A stretch of 64,000 bases of DNA from Powellomyces hirtus. Taxonomy: Eukaryota > Chytridiomycota > Chytridiomycetes > Spizellomycetales > Powellomycetaceae. A program made the position numbers and the translations under genes. The first letter of the stretch is position 1; each line of letters starts with the position of its first letter. Location: the NCBI GenBank assembly GCA_025526995.1, contig JAHLKG010000017.1, forward strand, positions 654,152-718,151. The letters are read 5' to 3'. Below are positions 11,378 to 22,392 of the stretch, piece by piece. Under the pieces are notes generated by a model. It was given only the letters and a program-made list of their open reading frames with translations. It searched no databases and had not been told where the DNA came from.

Positions 11378-12566
11378 GGTTGGATAGATTTGATGCGTGG
11401 GAACGAGGATTTGAAGAGCAGACTGTGGTTTCGTTCTGACGTTTTTAAAGCCGAGGAACGGCCAAAAGAGCGTGCGTCACGGAGTTGGGAGAAGAATCAA
11501 GAGGGCCAAGCAAGAGACTGCGGACGGCGTAAAAGATAGATTGGATGGAAAGCTGGTGAAATTGGCCTGATGGTTGGAGAGAGAAACAAGGTAACGGACG
11601 ACGACGACGACTTTGGGGAGACTTTAGGACTTTGTCCGGAGAGCCGTTCGGACGTCATGTGACGGTGTCAGGTTCACGTGACCCACGCGCATATAGTCAG
11701 CAGTTCCGCTCGGGCGTTGCTCGACCATAACCTTCCTGGTGGAACATTCCCCGGATATTGATTGTGGAGGAGTGTCTGTCTACTTGTCTCCCGAAAAGTC
11801 CACAATGCCATTGGTCGGTTGATTCCCGCTCATCGTCCTGAGCCATGATGTCACAAAAAATGTTTTGTCTTTTCTGGGCACCTTACCTCCAAGCTGCCAG
11901 GGTACCTCTCATCTTTTGGAACTCGATTGTTTCTTTTGTGATACCTCTCATCTTTTGAAACTCAATTGCTTCTTTTGTGATACTTTGAAATCATGCGCAG
12001 AGCTGCAGTGGGCGTGCCAGTGGCAAAAAAGGTGGTCATGGCGCTTCTCGAAGTCTCTGGGCATTCTTTGCCGCACCAGTGCTGCACTCGTATCCAACGC
12101 AGGGCACACTTATCAAAACGACGTATGACCCAAGCGCTAAGGATGGGTTATATTTCCCGGCAGAGTCCAAACTGTCACGCTATTGCAATGGCATTACAGC
12201 AACCCAACTCATACATTTCCTTGTCATTGCCCCAAGGGAACTCGGCAACGCGACCCGCGCTCAGTTATTTCTGGGTGCCCGACAAAATGAATACCGCTAC
12301 AGCTGTACATATGCCCAGCGCGGCATCATGCGACCCGCTAAAAGAGTTTTTCACGATTGTGGAAATGCCGGCGCCGCGCGAGACAAACGCTAGTTGGACC
12401 TGCGTGTATGCTCAGATCCTTCCTACCGGTGAGAATTGTTCCAGGGATTCGGTGCACCAGCGGGACCTGCGGAGGCGGGAGATTTAGCGGCAGAAGTGCC
12501 GTAGTAAAGTAGGCTACGTTTCCTTTGTAGTACCCATTGCTGAACTTTTCTTCTCCGGCGAGGAGA
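11378..12566. other. ASF1 promoter side and unassigned sequence
   Basis: The first 450 bases are the ASF1 upstream region. Further right, several overlapping open frames on the + strand (11,993-12,487 and neighbours) show no domain and do not splice convincingly; they may be remnants. CTTTTG-containing 35-bp near-repeats occur at about 11,905-11,985. Confidence 0.45.
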
Positions 12567-12990
12567 TCACGCAAAGGTTGATTCGGTTGCCTGCAAGGGG
12601 CAGCCTCCGCTACCGGCGGGACCAGCCACAACACCACCAGCAGCATCACCAGCGGCAGCACCAGCAGTACATCCAGTGGCGGAACCACCATCGGCAGCAC
12701 CAGCACCACCATCAGCAGCACTAGCCACACCGGGAGTCGCATCAGCCGCAGGAACCACTGTTGTCTTGCCGTCAATATCAGTGGTCACAAAACCGCCGGG
12801 ATTAGCCGAGAAAGCATTTAGCAGTTAGCCACGGAGCTGTTCTTCGTAACCCGCAAGTACATGATGTCGGGCGCGCATTTGGATAGGCATTCAACATCCG
12901 TGAGTGTGCATCCGATGCAGGAGAATTGAATGGTGACTTTTGAAGGAGAGCAGTTAGCGTCTGTCAATATCAAGCGTCTTCCGCTTACCA
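12567..12990 (-). pseudogene. Possible remnant of a Cys-containing secreted protein with Ala/Gly-rich tail
   Basis: On the minus strand a Cys-bearing segment (FSCIGCTLTDVECLSKCAP ... NSSVANC) stops at about 12,828, and one base out of phase the reading continues NAFSANPGGFVTTDIDGKTT into an Ala/Gly/Asp-rich repeat (GAAAGDAAGG style) ending at 12,567. A single lost base near 12,828 would join them. No signal peptide or start codon was found upstream, and the opposite strand is also open in part of this range, so this is a weak call. Confidence 0.3.
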
Positions 12991-13619
12991 TCTGCACCCC
13001 CAACTCCTACGACAAACGCAATGAAAAAACAATCACCAAGCTACACGCGGAAAGCATCCTCAAAATGCTGAAGAAAGCCGGGAAGTCACAGCTTGACGTA
13101 GAGCCCTCAAGACTCGCAATCAGAGTGGGAGATAACGGGAGATGGACGCTATTTGTAAATTTTGCTGAAAAGAGTCAGTGGATCAACGTAAAGACCGATG
13201 GAATCAGTCCCTGGCCGTGCGCAATCCGCTGCTTCTATCTGCAGCGGATATTGCCTTACCTAGAAAACAAGAAATACGTCGTTGTGACGGCGTGGGTTAC
13301 AAGCTTTTCAAGGATCTCATTGAAGACAGCGGTGGGAACTGACTATGAATACCAGCACTTACTCAAAGCGCTAATCTATACTTTCAATCCGCCTTTGCTA
13401 TTCTTCCTTCCATGGCGGAGACACCAATTGTGGCGACATAATGTAAGCATGCATTCAGCTCTTGTGGCGGCGATCAACAAAGTTGCAGATATTTGCTCGA
13501 AGCTTCCGGAGGGGCGGGGGGCGCAAAGGTCGATGGTGGCGCATCTGCTTACGAAGCGCGACTGTTTACACGGAGAGATATGCATGCTGGCCGCGTGCAA
13601 CTGTCAACGGCCAGAGTAA
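12930..13619 (+). CDS. Hypothetical protein, 229 residues, unrecognised
   Basis: A single open frame from an ATG at 12,930. The first 100 residues have ordinary composition (RLAIRVGDNGRWTLFVNFAE, SILKMLKKAGKSQLDV) and look protein-like; the second half is richer in Trp, His and Leu and less convincing. No domain is recognised, and it overlaps the minus-strand candidate at 12,567-12,990. It could be one exon of a longer decayed gene. Confidence 0.3.
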   Translation: MVTFEGEQLASVNIKRLPLTICTPNSYDKRNEKTITKLHAESILKMLKKAGKSQLDVEPSRLAIRVGDNGRWTLFVNFAEKSQWINVKTDGISPWPCAIRCFYLQRILPYLENKKYVVVTAWVTSFSRISLKTAVGTDYEYQHLLKALIYTFNPPLLFFLPWRRHQLWRHNVSMHSALVAAINKVADICSKLPEGRGAQRSMVAHLLTKRDCLHGEICMLAACNCQRPE

Positions 13620-14079
13620 ATGCATGTGAGCAAGCCCGACACGCAAGGCGAATTTTGTAGGCAAGGCTTATTGCAAGGCGGAGGGTATCTTGTCATGTAA
13701 AGAGATAACGACGTTGCCGCGGAATTGCACTCTTTGACGGTTTTCCGAGTTCGGCCTTGACTGATGAGAGCTCAAGGAGCCGTCATTCGCTTACTCAAGG
13801 ACATATAACGATGCTACTCGTGCGCAACTTATTTTGAAGTGAGCGAGCATTGCGGTGGATGCGACGAATACTGCTTGTTGGGCAGAATGACACGCTCTGC
13901 CATGAACAGTCACCGACTTCTTCGAATGATGATTCTGAGGTGACCAACACTGTATCTTAGGAACGGATTTCGCACGAGTGATGAGCGCACGTTCTTTCTT
14001 TTTCGCAGCTACTCGTCTGATGGAATAACAGTGATGCGATTCTAGACAAACAATATATATATACAAAGTCCTAGCCTAA
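13620..14079. other. 3' flank of the panB-like gene, no gene seen
   Basis: AT-rich downstream sequence with a TATATATA run near 14,055, just outside the stop codon of the minus-strand gene. Nothing else is recognised. Confidence 0.5.
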
Positions 14080-15223
14080 CTACAGTTGAGATATGCCCAA
14101 AAGATTCAGAAACTTTTCCTCCTCCCCTTTGCCCATGGGATAGGTATGCGTGCCAGACTCTGGAAACGTGCGGGATTTTACTTCGGCTCCAAAGGACTCC
14201 AACGCCGCAATACTGCTCTTGCCGATTTCGGCATACGTCTTGCAGAATTTGGGCGACAGACGGTCGTACACGCCCAGGGCATCCAAAGCAACGAGCACCT
14301 GGCCCGAACACCCCACTCCGGCCCCAATACCAATCGTTGGAATTTTGAGGCGTTTTGTAATCTCGGTCGCGACGAGTTCGGGTATCGCTTCCAAAACGAT
14401 TGCAAATGCCCCCGCGGCCTCGACCGCTAATGCATCCTGCAAGAGCTTGATGGCCTTTTCGGCGGTTTTCCCCTGCACGCGGAACCCGCCCAGCGACGTG
14501 GCGCGCTGCGGGGTCAGACCGACATGTCCCAGCACCGGAATGCCGACGGTGGTGATTTTGCGGACGGTGGAAGCTAATTCCTCCCCGCCTTCCAACTTGA
14601 CGGCCTCCATGTGCCCGTCTTGGATCATCCGCGTTGCGCTCCGGAGAGCTTGCTCGGGAGTGCTTTCGTACGTCCCGAATGGGAGGTCGCCGATGAGGAA
14701 TGGGTGCGGGGAACCGCGAGCTACCGCGCGGCAATGATGCAGCATTTCCTACACATCCACCACCACCGACCGAAAAAGAAAGAAAAAGAAGACAAAAAAA
14801 AAGGCACGCCCACAAAGCACACTCGTCAACAACCATATTCTGTCATCCCCCCACTCGTACCTCTTACAACAAAACATATTTGCAAAAACTCACGTCAAGA
14901 GTGACTCTATTTGTATTCTCGTATCCCAGCGCAACCATCGCCAAACTGTCGCCCACCAGGACCGTGTCCATGCCCGCGCGTTCCGCAAACACAGCCGACG
15001 GGTAGTCATGCGCAGTCATCATTGTGATTGGCACATTTTGCTTGTACAGCTTCTGCAGTGTTGTCAGTGTTTGCTTCTTACGTGCCGGCACCCCTGCATC
15101 GGTCGGGGCTGCGGCGCTGGGAGTGGAATGCGAGCTGAGAATGGGGCGGCATGTGGTGATTCTGCGGAGGAGAGGACGTTGTAGGTGGGAGGCGAGAGCG
15201 TGTGGGCAAAGTGGAGACCGCAT
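14080..15223 (-). CDS. 3-methyl-2-oxobutanoate hydroxymethyltransferase (ketopantoate hydroxymethyltransferase)
   Basis: Two exons, 15223-14894 and 14748-14080, with a 145-base intron between (GTGAGT...TAG); 332 residues. The first 40 residues are Arg/Ser/Leu-rich with few acids, as in a mitochondrial presequence. The PanB TIM-barrel then follows: [75 protein letters not shown] and [20 protein letters not shown]. These are the Mg2+ and ketoisovalerate-binding loops of the family. It makes ketopantoate from alpha-ketoisovalerate and 5,10-methylene-THF, the first committed step to pantothenate and CoA. It is divergent from the Jip5 gene, with a 212-base shared upstream region. Confidence 0.96.
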
Positions 15224-15435
15224 TGTTGAGAAATATGTGCGTGAGTGTATGGAAAATGCAACGGGAAAAAGAGTGTGCAATTGACAGTTTTTATAGGAAA
15301 CTTGTTTTCAAGTCGTATGATTCTTCGAAGTCAACTGACAGTCGCGTCGAACGATTCTTTTTTTGCCGAGTGTGCTTTTTGTTCCACGGTTTGGACACTG
15401 GAAGGAATTTACTCACTCACGCCATAAGGGAAAGC

Positions 15436-16982
15436 ATGGTTCGTTACAACACAAACCCCCTCTTGCAAACACGTTATCCTTCTTCGCCGTCTAATGCCGA
15501 CGTTTCTGATTCGCCCTCTGTCCAGACCTCGGTTCCAAACCCCATAGAGTTTGACTCGCAGGTCTTCTCACTCGCATTCCACCCAACAGAGGACATTGTC
15601 GCTTCGGGACTGATCGAAGGCGATGTGCACTGGTAAACACAACACCCCACGCCACTGGCGGTTGTTTGGCTTGGCCTTGGCGTAGGCTGACCGGGATCTA
15701 CTTCGCGCTTTGCAGTCATAGATATGCGCTTGACTCGCCAGCCGTCGCGCTGTGGTCTTCGAAAACACACAAGGAGTCGTGTCGGGCGTTGAGTTTTGGT
15801 GTAGATGGAGCAGGTATGCAGTAAATGATGGAGAGGTGCTTTGTCTATTGGTTGTGGTACTCATCATGATTTTATATTCTGTTTGTCTTTTTGGCAGCGC
15901 TGTTTTCTGGTTCCAAGGACAAGAGCTTGCAGGTCATCGACGTCGAAACCGGAAAAGTCATGTTGAAGAAGCCAAAAGCTCACAGGTAAGGTTGATTTTG
16001 CAACGTTTACTATTGTTTCCCAAGCTACGATTCCTGATTCCTAGTTTGTTCACTGTTTTCCAGCGAGCCACTCAACGCTCTGCTGGCACTTAATGCCCAG
16101 CTCCTCGCCTCAGGTGACGACGGGGGCTGCATTAAAATCTGGGACACGCGCCAGCGCAAGGTCGCGATGAAATACCACGAAAACGTCGACTTTATCTCCG
16201 ACCTGACATTTGTCGAGCACAAAAAGACACTGCTGGCGACCAGCGGCGACGGATGTCTGACCGTCATGGACATTCGCAAATCGAAATCTGTGGCCGTGTC
16301 CGCTAACCAGGACGACGAACTGTTATGTGTGCAGGTCGTGCGCAACACAACGAAAGCCGTGGTAGGGACCCAGGACGGCACGTTGTTGCTCTTTTCATGG
16401 GGCGATTGGGGTGACTGCACGGATCGGTTCCCGGGACATCCCAATAGCGTGGACTCGATGGTGAAAGTCGAGGATGCCACGGTCATGACTGCTTCAGGAG
16501 ACGGGATCATCAGAGCAATCGGGATCTTGCCCAACCGCCTGGTGGGTGCTGTGGGAGAACACGGCGATATGCCGATTGAGAGCATCCGCCTGTCTCGCGA
16601 TGGGGAACTCGTTGGAAGTTGTTCGCATGATGCTACGGTCCGCTTCTGGAGCGTTGCGGAAGCGCTCAAGGAGGATGAGGATGAGGAAGAAGAAGACGCC
16701 GAGCAAGCTGAGGAAGATGCAGAACAGGGCGAAGACGAGGAAAACAATGACCATCCTGCGAATGAAGACAGCGACGATGACGCTCCGGAATCGGATCATG
16801 AGGACGCCGCAGGGACCAGCAGCGGCAAGCGAAAACCCGCATCCGAATCTGACGCCAATAGCAGTGACAGCGACGCGCCGGAGAAGAAGGAGAAGGCGCG
16901 CAAAAAGAAATCAAAGAAGGCCAAGCGCGGGATCGGCGGTGGAAAGAAGGCGAATGCTGCTTTCTTTGCTGACATTGACTGA
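15436..16982 (+). CDS. JIP5: WD40 ribosome-biogenesis protein Jip5/WDR55
   Basis: Four exons: 15436-15632, 15716-15813, 15898-15985, 16064-16982; 433 residues. Diagnostic strings are FSLAFHPTEDIVASGLIEGDVH (first blade), SCRALSFGVDGAALFSGSKD, AHSEPLNALLALN...LASGDDGGCIKIWDTRQ, DFISDLTF and SVDSMVKVEDATVMTASGDG, the same order as in WDR55/Jip5. The C-terminal 110 residues are an acidic run, then a Lys-rich nuclear/nucleolar tail ending GIGGGKKANAAFFADID, also typical of the family. The protein acts in pre-rRNA processing and 60S assembly in the nucleolus. All splice junctions restore the WD40 frame. Confidence 0.95.
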
Positions 16983-18352
16983 AAGAATGCCACAACGACA
17001 CAAGACCTGACCAATCACGGATGCCCTTACCACAGCTACTAGCTAAATTGACTAATCACCGACGACTTCGCACCGGCATGGCCGTGGTGTATCGCGATTA
17101 ATATCACACTGACTATTCAACATTCATCTATAAATGGATCGCCACCAAAACCGTCCGTTTAGCATCGACCCCCCGCATCGACATCATGACAACTCAAGGG
17201 TCTTGGGAGGGGGCACTGGCCATCTTACACACCGTTCTTGGACCACCCTCAAAACGCACCCATCCCCTCCCACCCATCCCCTTCACGCACAGGTAAGCTT
17301 CCCACCCCTTCCTCTCCCACCCACTCCCACCAAGGCAATGAGGACACCACATAGCAAATCAAATCTCGAACCCGACCCCTCGTCGCGGCCATGTTGCCCT
17401 TCCTCTCCTCTATCCCCTCTCAAAACCTACTTGCTTGAGCGCGCCACCCCGCGGAAAGACCCCCGGGTAGGGTCGGGAGCCTATGTGAGAAGGGTGGCAC
17501 GCGTGTAGCTACCGCCCTGCCCTCCCGCTTTCGAGTGGTTGTAGGTTCGCGGACGGGTGTGCTCCGCTCGCCCCCCTATTTCGCATCTTGGCTCCCGGCC
17601 CCTCTGCCACTGTGGTGGATTTTTGTGGGGTGTTTTTGTTGCTGTGCTTGCGATGTGGGGTTTTGAGGCATGAGAAGGAGGGTTGGGAGGAGCAAATACG
17701 CGGAGGTTGGTGGGGAACCGTGTGAGCTGTAGTTTTCAATCTGAGCCTTTTCCTTACAACACCTCCCGTTTTGTTGAAAACCTGTGAAATTCGGATGTAG
17801 ACATGAATTGAACTGACTCTGAGCTTTTGTGTTGGTTGCGTAGATTTTTGCCCCTCCCCGCCACGGCGTCGCCCACTGTTCTACCCGTATACGGAAAACG
17901 CGCTTGGTAGTTACGGTGTGGAATGAAAATTGAATCAAGTGAATAAAAACGATTGAAGCCCACTCGGTGCTGTGACATTTGATCTGGAATGGTATTATTG
18001 ACAACGTTGTGAGAATGAGAAGACACCAAGGAGCTTCTGGGCTTTTGCTGCATGGAAGAGAGCTGCTCTGGTTTTTTTGTGCGCAAATCAGCCGCTCTAG
18101 GGTTGTCTGTGAACACTGTGATCCGTATATTGCGACAGGGAGAACCATGCAGAACGGGGAGAAAAGTGATTATTGAGCGTCATTTAAAAAACAGTTGTTC
18201 AACCCGATGTAGACACCCACCTGCCGCCGCTTGCTGCCCGACAAAAGATCCTGAACTCCTCCTGCCAAGGACGTTCGAAACAACCGCGGACCTGCACGCC
18301 GAGCACAACTGCAAATCCCATGCCTGGAGCCACGTAGCACCTGTTGTGGCTG
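16983..18352. other. Gene-poor region downstream of Jip5
   Basis: No protein gene is supported. A TATA-like CTATAAATGG is at about 17,130, C-rich sequence runs to 17,430, and a very GC-rich fold-prone stretch follows (listed separately). From 17,750 to 18,350 the sequence is ordinary composition with only short frames. Confidence 0.45.
17436..17680 (+). ncRNA. GC-rich, possibly structured RNA candidate
   Basis: A long-range stem GCCACCC/GGGTGGC (about 17,439 and 17,493) encloses a GACCCCC...GGGTC hairpin. GGAAAGACCCC at about 17,450 resembles the CR-I motif of RNase P/MRP RNAs, and a GGGGTTTT near 17,665 could pair with AAGACCCC. The pairing sets conflict in part, and no other conserved element was found. 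The strand is a guess. Confidence 0.12.
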
Positions 18353-18920
18353 CATGTGCATTCAGCTTTTACACCAAATACCATGCCAGGAGCTGAAAAT
18401 TCCCGATGCAAAGCACCGCAAATTTAGCCCCGTTGAGGTGGGAACGAGCATGTGCATTCAGCTTTTACACCAAATACCATGCCAGGAGCTGAAAATTCCC
18501 GATGCAAAGCACCGCAAATTTAGCCCCGTTGAGGTGGGAACGAGCATGTGCATTCAGCTTTTACACCAAATACCATGCCAGGAGCTGAAAATTCCCGATG
18601 CAAAGCACCGCAAATTTAGCCCCGTTGAGGTGGGAACGAGCATGTGCATTCAGCTTTTACACCAAATACCAATGCCATGCCAGGAGCTGAAAATTCCCGA
18701 TGCAAAGCACCGCAGTTTTAGCCCCGTAGCTAGGGATTGCGATGTGTGCTCGCCGTGGCGCCGTTCTTGGTGTCCCCGTTGTGGTGCGAATTTGGCTTTC
18801 CCACCAAAGAAAATGCCAGAGCATGTGCATTTTAGCTTTTACACCAAATACCATGCCAGGACATGTGCATTTTAGCTTTTACACCAAATGCCATGCCCGG
18901 AGCTGAAAATTTACGATGCA
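18353..18920 (+). repeat. 96-bp tandem repeat array, degenerate at the right end
   Basis: Units start at 18,353, 18,449, 18,545 and 18,641 with a constant 96-base period. The first three are essentially identical; the fourth carries a 6-base insertion (CCAATG before CATGCC) and diverges at its 3' end. Two truncated copies follow (about 18,825 and 18,863). Because 96 is a multiple of 3 the array is open in one frame, but no gene context supports coding. Confidence 0.9.
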
Positions 18921-18971
18921 AGAAGTAGTGGGCTTACGTGCGAATACACTACGGCGAGTATTCAGTACTCC

Positions 18972-19222
18972 GCTAGCAATAACCATATCGCCGTTCTGGA
19001 TTGGTGGCGATCTAGCGGACTGCCACTCAAGTTGGACCAGCCGATGGACGAAGCCAGCAAGCAGGGCAATGTGGAGGTCCAAGCACAGCGACCTCGATTT
19101 GACTTGGACGGAAGCGTATACGGGCAACTGCGCATGGCCACGTTGATGTTCTAGAATGGTGGAAAAACAGTGGATTGGCCGTAAATGGCTCCAGGATCTC
19201 CGGAAACGGGTGAACACGCTTC
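18972..19222 (+). pseudogene. Decayed ankyrin-like WWKxSGL repeat fragment
   Basis: Three fragments of one repeat family lie in two frames: HIAVLDWWRSSGLPLKLD plus MDEASKQGNVEV, then HSDLDLTWTEA, then DVLEWWKNSGLAV. The pattern (V)LDWW(K)xSGL...(MD)xASxxGNVxVL is the divergent ankyrin-type repeat I associate with expanded chytrid families. A short deletion after GNVEV and a frame change show that it is not functional. It lies directly right of the 96-bp array. Confidence 0.6.
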
Positions 19223-19224
19223 AA

Positions 19225-19965
19225 GCTCAACCGTATCGCCCTGCCCACTTGGCGCCGTTTTCGGTGGTGATGCTTGCCGCGAGAGTTTTGGCGTTTGTAG
19301 TTCTGCTGCCGGCAGGGCGTGGCGGGGTTGGTCTAGCCTCCGCTGATGTAGCACTCCCCGATTCCAAAGAAGCCAGTCTCTCCCTCTCCAGCTCCAATTT
19401 GCGTTCCTCCCACTTGCGATCCAACTAACTCCCTTGCTCTGCTTTTTGTCAGCAACCGTTGTGCTTCTGCCTGCTGCAGCTCCTATTTAGAATGACAAGA
19501 GGATTAGCACAAGGCACCCAGTCGTTCGCTCCCGCCCCATGACGCTCCACTGTACGTCTGGGAATCTATCGCGCACGCACCTGTATTGTTGGCGCCGCCT
19601 CACGCGTATGTCTCAACCACATCTGCCACTGTGGGAGTATGCGGTTGCCGGCGCGCATGCGGCGGATCATCGAGTACCATGACAGGCGGGACGAGCTGCA
19701 CCACTATGGTCGCATTGCCGGGCCTTCAAAATACATGTTGCCTGCGAGGTCCCGACCCACCTGGAAAGAATGAAACGAATGAGCAAGAGTCGTAAAGGGA
19801 AGGGGACATTGGGGACTTACAAATCGGTGCCGTCTCCAAGAGAGGTTCGACGCTTTCCAAGCGTTGAGGAGGGTGCGCTTTAAAAATTGCATCAAGGACG
19901 TCCTCACCAATCTGATGGACGCAAGCTTGAACGTCAAACCCGAAGGAAGGTTCTTATCCAGGTGA
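19225..19965 (-). pseudogene. Second decayed coding region behind the tyrosine recombinase (coiled-coil tail)
   Basis: Minus-strand fragments: FGFDVQACVHQIGEDVLDAI then RLESVEPLLETAPI (about 19,935-19,820, followed by a GTAAGT donor). Next is an exon after a TTCCAG acceptor that reads NATIVVQLVPPVMVLDDPPH and TVADVVETYA and is interrupted by TGA at 19,728-19,726 and 19,602-19,600. Last comes a charged coiled-coil part, ELQQAEAQR and WEERKLELERERLASLES (19,475-19,340). It lies on the same strand, 230 bases downstream of the recombinase stop. It could be the second protein of the same element or an unrelated decayed gene; the family is not recognised. Confidence 0.4.
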
Positions 19966-20190
19966 CTAGGATTGCTGTGAACCGGAATCATTTCGCTCAA
20001 TGTACCCGACTCACGACTGCTAGGGCAACACGGGGTACGTACTTTATAAACGGAGAAGGCTGCAGCGGCCTTTGAACGTTGGGAAGAGACGACTTTGGGC
20101 ACCGTATGATGTGTTCGCCAACTCTCTTTCGTTACCGTTGGACTTGAATGGGCAAGACATGAGTACAGTAATTGGGCGTGTGTGGACCAG

Positions 20191-21860
20191 TTACCCATTC
20201 ACATTGACACACCGCCAGACCGACCACCTAACTGCGGCCGTACCTCTCCCGCCATCGATTGGCCACACGACCTCTCGAGCCATGTTCCGTCGAAGAAGGT
20301 TTCCGATGTCGGCTATATACTCTGAGTGCGTTGCGTCGGTTTGCCGGGGTTTTAAAAGCATGAGAAGAGCATCCGTCTTCTCTATTCTCACGACTTTTGC
20401 AAACCCGGAACCCCCATTCGGAAGCTTTGTTCCGACAAGTGCTCCTAACGGCGGCACTTCTTTAGTTCCAACCTGTTCTGTTTCCGTTGAGCTTTCAAGC
20501 ACGACACGCTTGAAAACTCCACTGGCAAACTCCACAGCCTTTCTCTTTCGTTCTATGGGAGAAGTGTTGTTGTACGTGTGCTGCTGAATTCTGTTGCAGA
20601 AATTTATGCAATGAAACAACGGATGAGCGCTTCTCATACCGTCCCGCGGCCGCAATGGCAAAAATGAGAAACTCACCGGATGTTGTGACGCATAGCATAA
20701 GCAGTGCTTTCCCGCAGCTGCGAATGGTCGTCGTCATTGGCGGACTCCATGAAGGTGGTAAACGAATGTCGCAAAGCATTGCTGGAAATGTTGGACATGC
20801 CAATGTGCTTCTCCACGATGTTTGCAAGATATGCCGCCCAATCTCCTGCACTGTCGAAAGCGTCGCCGTTTCTTTTACAGAAAAGAAACCCATGCATTTT
20901 CCCCGAGGTAATCCGAGCGCGGACTGTCGGCCGCAGAAAGTATGTCAGATACTTCATGATCATGTCGGGATCGTCAGGAAGTTCCATGGCATCCCTCCTT
21001 CCGTTGTACAGTTGATTTTTGTAGTCACTGAAAGAAAAAGAAAATAGACACGAGAAGGATGTGAGTCATCACCGCCCAATAGCGTCACGCTTCACGGAAG
21101 ACGAAACAACAATACCTGACAGTAATCACATGTCGGCCGTGAATAACAGCGATATGGTTTTGCAAGGAGGTTCGGCTTTCACTTTCAGTCAGGATGCGAT
21201 CGAGAAGAAGCCGAATTTCCTTGCTTCGCGAGGGCGGATCGCTGCATAGAAACTGAGCGCCAGATACTTTTGGATCTGCAAAGGGAGGTCGCTGCTGTTT
21301 TCGTCAGATTGCCAAATGCTGTCAACCATTTTTTTTGGCAACGGACGGCTTCGAGGAACTGCGATGGAAAAGAAAAACAAAAACATGGGTCAGTTACATG
21401 ATAGCGCAAAACTTAGAAGAACGTTCAAGGTTTTTCTCCGGAGTAATACCTGCTTCCAAAGAATATTGGAACCATCCTCTTCAACAGTGGCCTGGCGCTC
21501 TCGTTCCGCCATGGTTTGTTTCCTGTTGCGACAACTCTGAAGCCGTGCAATGTTGAGGGACTTTTTGGAGAATCCTTCAGATGACTCGGACTCTAGAAAC
21601 TTGTGTACGTCGATCGCGGCCGTGATGGCATTTGCTGTAGAGCCGTGGGCCAGCCCTCGTACGCCGATTAAGTAACCCTCAACATACTTGTCCTGCAGGA
21701 GATCACATCGAGTCGGAATAATCAGAAAAAGAGACAAACGTTTAATTATTGCAGTGCTTGCTTCGAAATCGAGAATTCAACGCTAACCAGAAAAAGATCT
21801 AGATCTCGAAAGTCCTTGAAAGACGGATTCCTTGTAATAACATCCAACTGTGCCAGCAAC
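20191..21860 (-). mobile_element. Tyrosine-recombinase element (Crypton-like), spliced and frameshifted
   Basis: Reconstructed on the minus strand in five exons: about 21,860-21,788, 21,692-21,450, 21,358-21,116, 21,027-20,677 and 20,590-20,191. The N-terminal helical domain contains VEGYLIGVRGLAHGSTAN. The catalytic domain shows box I AAIRPREARKF (about 21,239), strands NHIAVIHGRHVITV|SDYKNQ, box II NALRHSF (Asn where the usual His stands; about 20,780), then AMRHN and, nine residues after that His, the nucleophile Tyr in QQHTYNN (codon 20,574-20,572). About 120 residues follow the Tyr, which is longer than a bare recombinase. Exon 3 needs two one-base shifts (in an A8 run near 21,330 and near 21,215) to stay in frame, so this copy is probably dead unless these are assembly errors. 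Element ends and target duplications were not found. Confidence 0.75.
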
Positions 21861-22023
21861 AAAACGCTTATTCCAGAGCCGCCGCATCCTGGAGGAGTCT
21901 GACTTCGTGTCACAACACTCCCCCCAAGACGGACAACTCTGGGATTTTTCTTTGTTGCTCGAAGACACAGTGGTCGGTTGCTCAGTGGCTTGGAGTGGAA
22001 AGTCGGCCAGTGGATGGGGACGG

Positions 22024-22031
22024 TATATATA
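22024..22031 (+). promoter_or_regulatory. TATA box of the orphan gene at 22,393
   Basis: TATATATA is followed by AGGG, CT-rich leader sequence, and a clear leader intron: GTAAGC at about 22,191, a branch site TGCTAAC and acceptor CCAG at about 22,258. A real pol II transcript is implied. Confidence 0.55.
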
Positions 22032-22392
22032 GGGAAGGATACTGAGACCGTAACCCTTCAGGTCGCGGTCTCCTGAACTCTGAGGCACTCCGCAGGGACC
22101 TTCACTAAAGTCTCTCGCCTCTTGCTCTGCCTCGCCTCGAAAGTCTCGTCTCTTCCTCCCTCGCTCTCTGCGCCCCTCTCCCGTTGCCCCCGTAAGCTGC
22201 AATTTGCTTGCATCTCTTCATGTTATGTATGCTAACTTTTCCCCTCCTGCTGGCCAGCAAGGAGACAACCATCACCGTGTTCTCAACCTCCGCGGAGACC
22301 AAGCATCTTTTCGACCGCCCACATGTAAGTCATGATGTGCGTGCCGGGGAAGGCACACGCGACGGCTGCTAATTTTGGGTGGTCGTGAGAGA

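Noticed and set aside
16660..16760. GA-rich stretch in the last Jip5 exon as a simple repeat
   Set aside because: It encodes the family-typical acidic C-terminal region of Jip5/WDR55.
17480..17530. GGTGGCACGCGTGTAGCTACC resembling the SRP RNA Alu domain
   Set aside because: No matching S-domain (helix 8 GGTGACC/AGG motifs) was found nearby; the similarity is short and GC-driven.
18354..18875. 173-codon frame through the 96-bp array as a repeat protein
   Set aside because: It is open only because the period is a multiple of three; the degenerate units and flanks show no coding signal.
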